Shown here: in pieces, positions 57,439 to 64,000 of the stretch | Layout of the letters: each line of letters starts with the position of its first letter | How positions within the stretch are numbered: position 1 is the stretch's first letter | DNA from: Epiperipatus broadwayi | Lineage: Eukaryota; Onychophora; Udeonychophora; Euonychophora; Peripatidae | NCBI GenBank assembly: GCA_028023455.1 | Contig: JAQFVV010006221.1 | Location: 4,231,166-4,295,165 of the forward strand | Direction of reading: 5' to 3' | DNA length: 64,000 nt | Position numbers and translations under genes: made by a program | Notes under the pieces: generated by a model | What the model was told of the DNA's origin: nothing | The model's input: the letters and a program-made list of their open reading frames with translations, nothing else | Databases searched by the model: none

Positions 57439-57450
57439 AACTACTACTGT
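57439..57450. repeat. Target-site duplication of ribozyme element, right copy
   Basis: Second AACTACTACTGT, continuing into the same sequence that follows the empty site in the other units. Confidence 0.75.
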
Positions 57451-60400
57451 ACTAATACTACTACTACTGTACAACTAGTACTATTACAACTACTAGTACC
57501 ACTACTGCTTTACTTCTACTACTACAATGACTGTACTACTACTTCTACTACACTACTACTACTACTACTGTAATGCTAGTAATAATACTACTACAGTACC
57601 ACTAATACTACTTCTAATACTACAACTGTACTAATACTTTTATTACTATACAACTACTACTCCTACTACTACTGTACTATATCTACTAATAATACTACTG
57701 TACTACCAATGCTAACATTACTGTACAACCACTACTACTGTACTTGTACAACTATGACTACTAGTGTACTCCTGCTGTACTACTACAACTACTGTACTAC
57801 TATTACTACAACTAATACTACAACTACTGCTGTACTACAACTATTGCTACTGTACTACTACTACTACTACTATTACTACTACAACTACTACAACTAATAA
57901 TGTAATACTAGTACTACTACTAATACCTTACTACTATTACTACTATATTCTTACTACAACTACTACTAGCACTACTGTTCTACTACTTCTACTAGTGTAC
58001 TACTACTACTGTACTACTATTAATACTAGTACTACTGTACTACTGTATTATTATTGTAGTATTACCACTGTATGACTGATACTACTACTACTGAACTACT
58101 ACTACAACTTCAACTACTATTACTACTACTGACATACAATGACTAAAACTACTACTGTACTACTACTATTACAGTACAACTATTATTCCTCCTACTTCAA
58201 CTATTACTGTGCTTCTAATAGTAGTAGTACTACTACTTACTACTACTACAACTTGTACTTCTACTACTCTGTTACTAATATTACAACTAATGTACTAATA
58301 CAACTGCTCTACTACTACTACTACTGTACTACTACTAGTACTAGTACTACTACTGTATACTAGTACTAATACTAGTACTGTACTACTAATACTACATTTC
58401 CTGTACTACTATTACTCTACTACTACTACTACTACTATACTAGTAGTAATACTACTACATCTACTATACTACTACTACCACTACTACTGTACTTCTAGTA
58501 CTACTACTACTCTACTACTACTACTGTACTACTACTACTACTGTACTATTAATACAACTACAAATACTGTATTACTACTACAGTACTACTACTATTGTAC
58601 TGCTAGTACTAATATCATTATTTTTACTACTACTAATACTGTAGTTCCACTACTACTATTATACTACTACTATACTATTGTATTACTAGTACTACTGTAC
58701 TATTACTACTACTACTACTGTACTACTACTACTATTACTACTACTACCATATTAATACTACTACAGCTATTACTGTACAACTACTACTACTGTACTACTA
58801 CTATTACTACTGTACTACTACTACTAGTCCTGCTACAACTTCTGTACTACTACTGTATTGCTACTATGACTACTACTTTTTGAGTACTACTACTTTACTA
58901 CTGTTATTGCTACTACCACTGTAATACTACTAGTACTACTGTTACTACTACTGTACTACTAGTATGGATAATACTACAACCAATACTGATGTACTACTAA
59001 TACTTTATAACTATGACTACTACTCTCCTACTACTACTACTACTACTGCACTATGTCTGTTTTACTGTAAAATAAATACTACTACTCTATTACTAGTTCT
59101 ACTACTATTACTATTACTACTGTTTTACTACTACTATTATTACTATGGTACTACTAGAACTATTACTGCTATTATTGTACTACTACTGCTATTATTACTA
59201 CTACTACTACTTCTACGAGTACTATTACTACTGTAATAGTGCTAATAATACAACTACAACTACTACTGTACTACTCCTACTACTACAACTGTACTACTAG
59301 TATTACTAATACTCTGTACTACAATTACTACTACTACCACTACTACTACTACTGTAGTACTAGTACTACTACTACTAGTAGTACTGTACCACTACTAATC
59401 CTACTATAGTAATACTAATACAACTACGACTACTGCTGTACTATGACTTCTGTACTACCACCACTACTACTATTAAACTCCTAGTACTACAAACATTATT
59501 ACTAATGTACTACTGCTGCTACTACTCCTGTACTACTACTACTCTACAACTACTAATACTCTACTACTACTACTACTACTATTGTACTAATATTACTACT
59601 GTACCACTACTACTACTACTGTACTACTACTACTACTATTACTACTGTACTGCTAATACTACTACTACTACTACTACTATTTTACTACTGCTATGGTACT
59701 TCTACTACTACCACAGTTCTACTACAACTACTATAACTACTGTACTACTACAACTACTATAACTACTATACTACTATTACTATTATAAAACATACTGTAT
59801 TACTACTACAACTACTACTGAGCTCCTACTACTACTACAATGACTACTGTACAGCTATGACTACTGTACTATTCCTACTACTACTGCACTACTACTAATA
59901 CTACTTTAGTACTAGTACTACTACTAATGTACTATTACTACCACAATTGTTCTACGAATACTACTACTGTTCTATGACTACTACTGTACTACTACTACTA
60001 CTGTACTAGTATTACTACTGTATTACTACTCCCTCTGTATTACTCCTACTATTACTACTACTACTACTGTACTACTACTATGATTCCTATTGTACTACTA
60101 GTATTAGTGTACTATGACTACTATTATAATACTACTACTACTCCTGTACTATTGCTATTGTACTACTACTATTACTACTAATACTGTACTACTCCTTCTA
60201 CTGCTATTACTAATACTACTGTACTACTTACTACTCTACTACTACTACTACTATTACTATTACTTTTGTAATACTATTACTACAATTATGACTACTACTA
60301 CTGTACTAATTCTAGTACTACTACCATACTCCTACTCCTACTACTACTGTACTTACTACTAGTGTACTACTACTACTGAACGAATACTATTACTACTGTA

Positions 60401-62815
60401 CTCCTACAACTACATTTATTACTATACAACTACTACTCCTACTGTACACCTATCACTACCACTACTACTTCTACTGCTACTGTACTACTAGTACTACTAA
60501 TACTACTGTAAACTACTACTACAACTACTGTACTACTACTGTTCTACTACTAATACTACTGTACTACTAATACTAATACTGCACTGCTACTAATACTGTA
60601 CTGCTAGTACTACTACTATCACTGTACTACCACTACAAATAATACTATTACTTACTAATACTACTACTGTACTACAACTATTGTATCATTTCTACAACTA
60701 CTACTGTACTACTACTACTATTACTACTGTACTATTAGTAATAATATTATAACTACTAATAATACTGTACTACCACTACAATTACTATTGTAATTCTATT
60801 ACTATACTACTAGCACTGCTACTACTACCACTCCTCTTCTATTATTACTATTACTGTATTACTACTATTACTAATACTACTGTACAACTACTACTACTGT
60901 ACAACTACTACTATACTACTACTATTATACTACTACTGTATTACTAGTATTACTAATACCACTACCACAACTGCAGGGATACTACTACTACTACTGTACT
61001 ACTACTAATACAATTACTACTATACAACATCTATTACTTCTACTACTACTGCTGTACTATTACTACTACTGTACTACTAGTACTCCTATTACTGTACTAT
61101 TACTACTACTCTGACTTCTGTCATAATAATACTATTACTACATAATACTATTACTACTGTATTACTACTACTGTACTTCTACTACTACTGTAATACTACT
61201 ACTACTACAACCACTTCGATTACTATTACTACTGTATTACTACTACTACTACTAAAATACTAATGCTGTACTTCTTACTACTACTACAACTACTGTACTA
61301 CTACTATTACTACTATTGCTACTACTGTACTACTAGTACCAATAATAATACGACCAGTACTGCTGTACTACTATTACTGCTGTACTACTAGTACAACTAA
61401 TACAATTAATACTGTACTACTACTACTTCTACTGCACTACAAATAATACTACTCTACTACTACCACTACTGTACTACTAGTACTACTGTACTACTACTAC
61501 TATTACAACTGTACTACTAGTACTACTACTACTACAAGTATTAATACTACTACTATTTTTGTACTGCTATTACTACTACTGTACTACTATACTATTGTTA
61601 TACTAATACCAGTACTTCTACTATTACTACTTCTACTACTGCACTACTACAACTACAGATACTGTACAACTACTAATATTTCTGCCCCTCCTATTACTAC
61701 TATTACTACAGCTACTGTACTTCTAATATTACTACTACAACTACTACTGCTTTACTATTACTTTATTACTACTACTCCTACTACAACTGTACAACTAGTA
61801 CTACTGACACTAGTGTCTACTTTTACTACTACTACTACTGTACTACTACTTTTCTACTACTCATACAACTGTATTACTAATACTGTACTTGTGGTACTAC
61901 TACTACTACTACTGTACTCCTATTACTACTACTGTACTTCAACTAATGTACTAATACTTTTACTACTACTACTGTACTACTATTAATATTTCTACTACCA
62001 GTACAGCTGTATTACTATTAAATTTACTACTGTACTACTACTACTACTGTACTACTAATAATAATAATACTGCACTACTACTACTATTACTGTACTACTA
62101 CTACTGTACTACTACTACAGCCACTTCTGTATTATTACTATTACTGTACTACTACTACTAATAGAGTACTACTAGTAATATTACTACTACTGTACTACTA
62201 CTAATACTACTACTAATACTACTACTAATACTGTACAAAGACAACTACTACTACTACTGTACTATGTCTACTGCTAATGCTACTACTACTGCACAACTAC
62301 TACTATTACTACTGTACTACTAGTACTACTACAACTGCTATTACTACTTCTGTACTACCAATACTACTACTGTACTACTACTACTACTACAGTACTACTA
62401 CTATTATTACTATTACTACTACCATACTACTACTATTACTACTACAAACTACTACTGTACTACTACTAGTACTACTACTACAACTACTGTACTACTACTG
62501 CTACTGTACTACTATTACTACTAGTAGTGTAATACTAGTACTACTACTAGTGTACTACTACAACTACTCTACTACTGCTCCTACTGTACTAGAAGTTCTA
62601 CCATTACTGTACCACTAGTATAACTACTACTACTACCACTATTGCTGTAAAACTACTACTACTGTCCTACTATTACTACAACTACTACAAGTTGTACTAC
62701 TACTGTACTACTACTAATAATAATACTGGTGTACTACTAGTTCAACTACTGTACTACTACTATACTACCAATACTACTCCTACAGTACTACTGTACTGTC
62801 ACTACTGCTGTACCC

Positions 62816-62858
<43 letters not shown>

Positions 62859-64000
62859 GATTACTGTATTACTATGACTTTTGTCCTACTATTACTACTA
62901 TTACTACTGTACTACAAGTACTAGTACTACTATTACTGTACTAGTACTACTGCTACTGTACAACTACTACTACTACTGTACTACTACAACTACTCTATTA
63001 CTAGTATTACTACTACTACTGCCACTACTGTGGGGATATTACTACTACTACTACTAATACACTTACTACTCCTGTACAACTACTGTTACTACTACTGTAC
63101 TATTACTTCTACTACTACTACTGCTGTACTATTACTACTGTACTACTAGTCCTACTACTAATGTACTTACTATTCCTATTACTGATACTGTACAGCTACT
63201 ATCAACTACTACTACAACTCTTAATACTATTATGACTGTACAACTACTACTACCACTACCACTAGTGTACAACTAGTACAAATACTACTACTACTGTGAT
63301 ACTACTACTGTTCTACTATTACTATGACTGTATTACTTCTACTACTACTACTGTACTACTACTATTAGTATTGTACTACTAGTAGTAATATTACTACTAC
63401 TACTATTGTACTACCACTTCTATTACTATTCTACTACTACTGTACCAGTACTAGTACTACTACTACTGTACTACAACTACTACTACTACTGCACTACTAT
63501 TACTACTGCTGCTGTACTACTAACACTATTATTACTGTACTACTATTACCTCTAGTACTGTACTACTTATACTACTACTACTGCTACAGTACTATTACTA
63601 GTACTACTAGTACTACTATACTATGCTGCTACTACTTCTATTACTGACATACTACTACTAGTACTACAACTGCTACCATGGTACAACTAGTCCTACTACT
63701 ATTACAACCACTACTACTGTACTACTACTACTACTACTGTGCTTCTACTATTACTACTATTTTACTACTACAACTACTACTACTACTACTTTACTACTAC
63801 TACTAATAGTAGTGTAATACTAGTATTACTACTACTGCTGTACAACTACTTCTGTACAAGAACAACTGCTACTACAGTACTACTATAACATTACAACTAC
63901 TTTACGACTACTATGGTACTATTTATTACTACTATTACTGTACTACCATAATACTAGTACTACTGTACTCCTATTACAACTACTACTGTATTACTATTTA
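57451..64000. repeat. Type II satellite, right segment
   Basis: Continuation of the (ACT)n-GT array of units B2 and B3 to the window end. No unique insertions, RNA genes or coding sequences are visible. It ends inside B3. Confidence 0.9.
61399..64000. repeat. Higher-order unit B3 (partial, runs off the window)
   Basis: It begins with the landmark AATACAATTAATACTG at 61399 and contains the B-specific TGTGGGG (63029) and TGCTACCATG (63671), so it is a third long-form unit, cut by the window end. Confidence 0.78.

Larger units (their letters stand above)
51502..61398. repeat. Higher-order unit B2 (long form) carrying an insertion
   Basis: 9897 bp, or about 7.66 kb without the 2234-bp ribozyme element at 55205-57438. 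Landmarks: TGTGGGG 52884, TGCTACCATG 53571, GTATTATTATTGTAG 58045, TTTTTGAG 58877 and GCAGGG 60973. The order is identical to B1. Confidence 0.82.

Noticed and set aside
55203-57441. Seven-base terminal inverted repeat GTTAAAC/GTTTAAC at the ends of the ribozyme element
   Set aside because: It overlaps the target duplication and can be explained by the inverted first unit; too short to indicate a DNA transposon.
27000-62900. Tyr/Cys/Thr/Val/Leu-rich open frames in type II DNA
   Set aside because: Block order is the mechanical result of ACT runs shifted by GT; no start context, composition break or domain suggests a gene.
26621-64000. Possible CRISPR array or telomere repeat
   Set aside because: No regular repeat-spacer alternation and no telomere-type motif; eukaryotic retroelements and irregular ACT/GT units indicate satellite.

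Overview
This is a gene-poor eukaryotic window, most likely from an invertebrate animal. The evidence for that is two metazoan-style retroelement types (an L1/Tx1-like LINE, and hammerhead-ribozyme tandem repeats of the retrozyme or Penelope-LTR kind) and more than 50 kb of simple-sequence satellite. The species cannot be named from the sequence. I see no host protein-coding gene. The long reading frames of Thr/Met, Val/Ile, Tyr/Asp or Tyr/Cys/Leu are translations of trinucleotide satellite.

Layout. Positions 1-420 are a large imperfect palindrome that looks like two head-to-head SINE-like copies. Unassigned AT-rich DNA follows to about 660. From 661 to 26620 the base sequence is a type I satellite, made of mixed ACT and ATG/ACA/AAT triplets. 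It is interrupted by a short LINE-tail fragment (about 2187-2475), a 5'-truncated LINE (about 5742-6541) and one full-length LINE (15732-21498, minus strand). The full-length LINE is flanked by a perfect 15-bp target-site duplication. Its ORF2 (endonuclease, reverse transcriptase, C-terminal zinc knuckle) is intact, and its ORF1 is broken by a frameshift at the first CCHC knuckle.

At about 26620 the satellite changes abruptly to type II: (ACT)n runs punctuated by GT, with almost no ATG. From about 33.5 kb to the window end, type II DNA is arranged in higher-order units: two of about 4.8 kb (A1, A2), then units of about 7.8 kb (B1, B2 and a partial B3). A and B units differ by one segment of about 3 kb.

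Within unit B2 lies a 2234-bp insertion (55205-57438) with a 12-bp target-site duplication. It has one inverted unit, then four direct units of about 452 bp. Every unit carries a recognisable type I hammerhead ribozyme. Two have an intact catalytic core and three have inactivating substitutions. The sister higher-order units preserve the empty site. This insertion is the most interesting element in the window: a retrozyme-like or Penelope-LTR-like self-cleaving RNA element embedded in a satellite higher-order array.

How the parts fit together: the satellite appears to be both substrate and record. LINEs of at least two families have their 3' junctions at the same ACTACTA step in type I DNA. 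Unequal exchange has built higher-order units in type II DNA, and the ribozyme element entered one of those units after they had formed.
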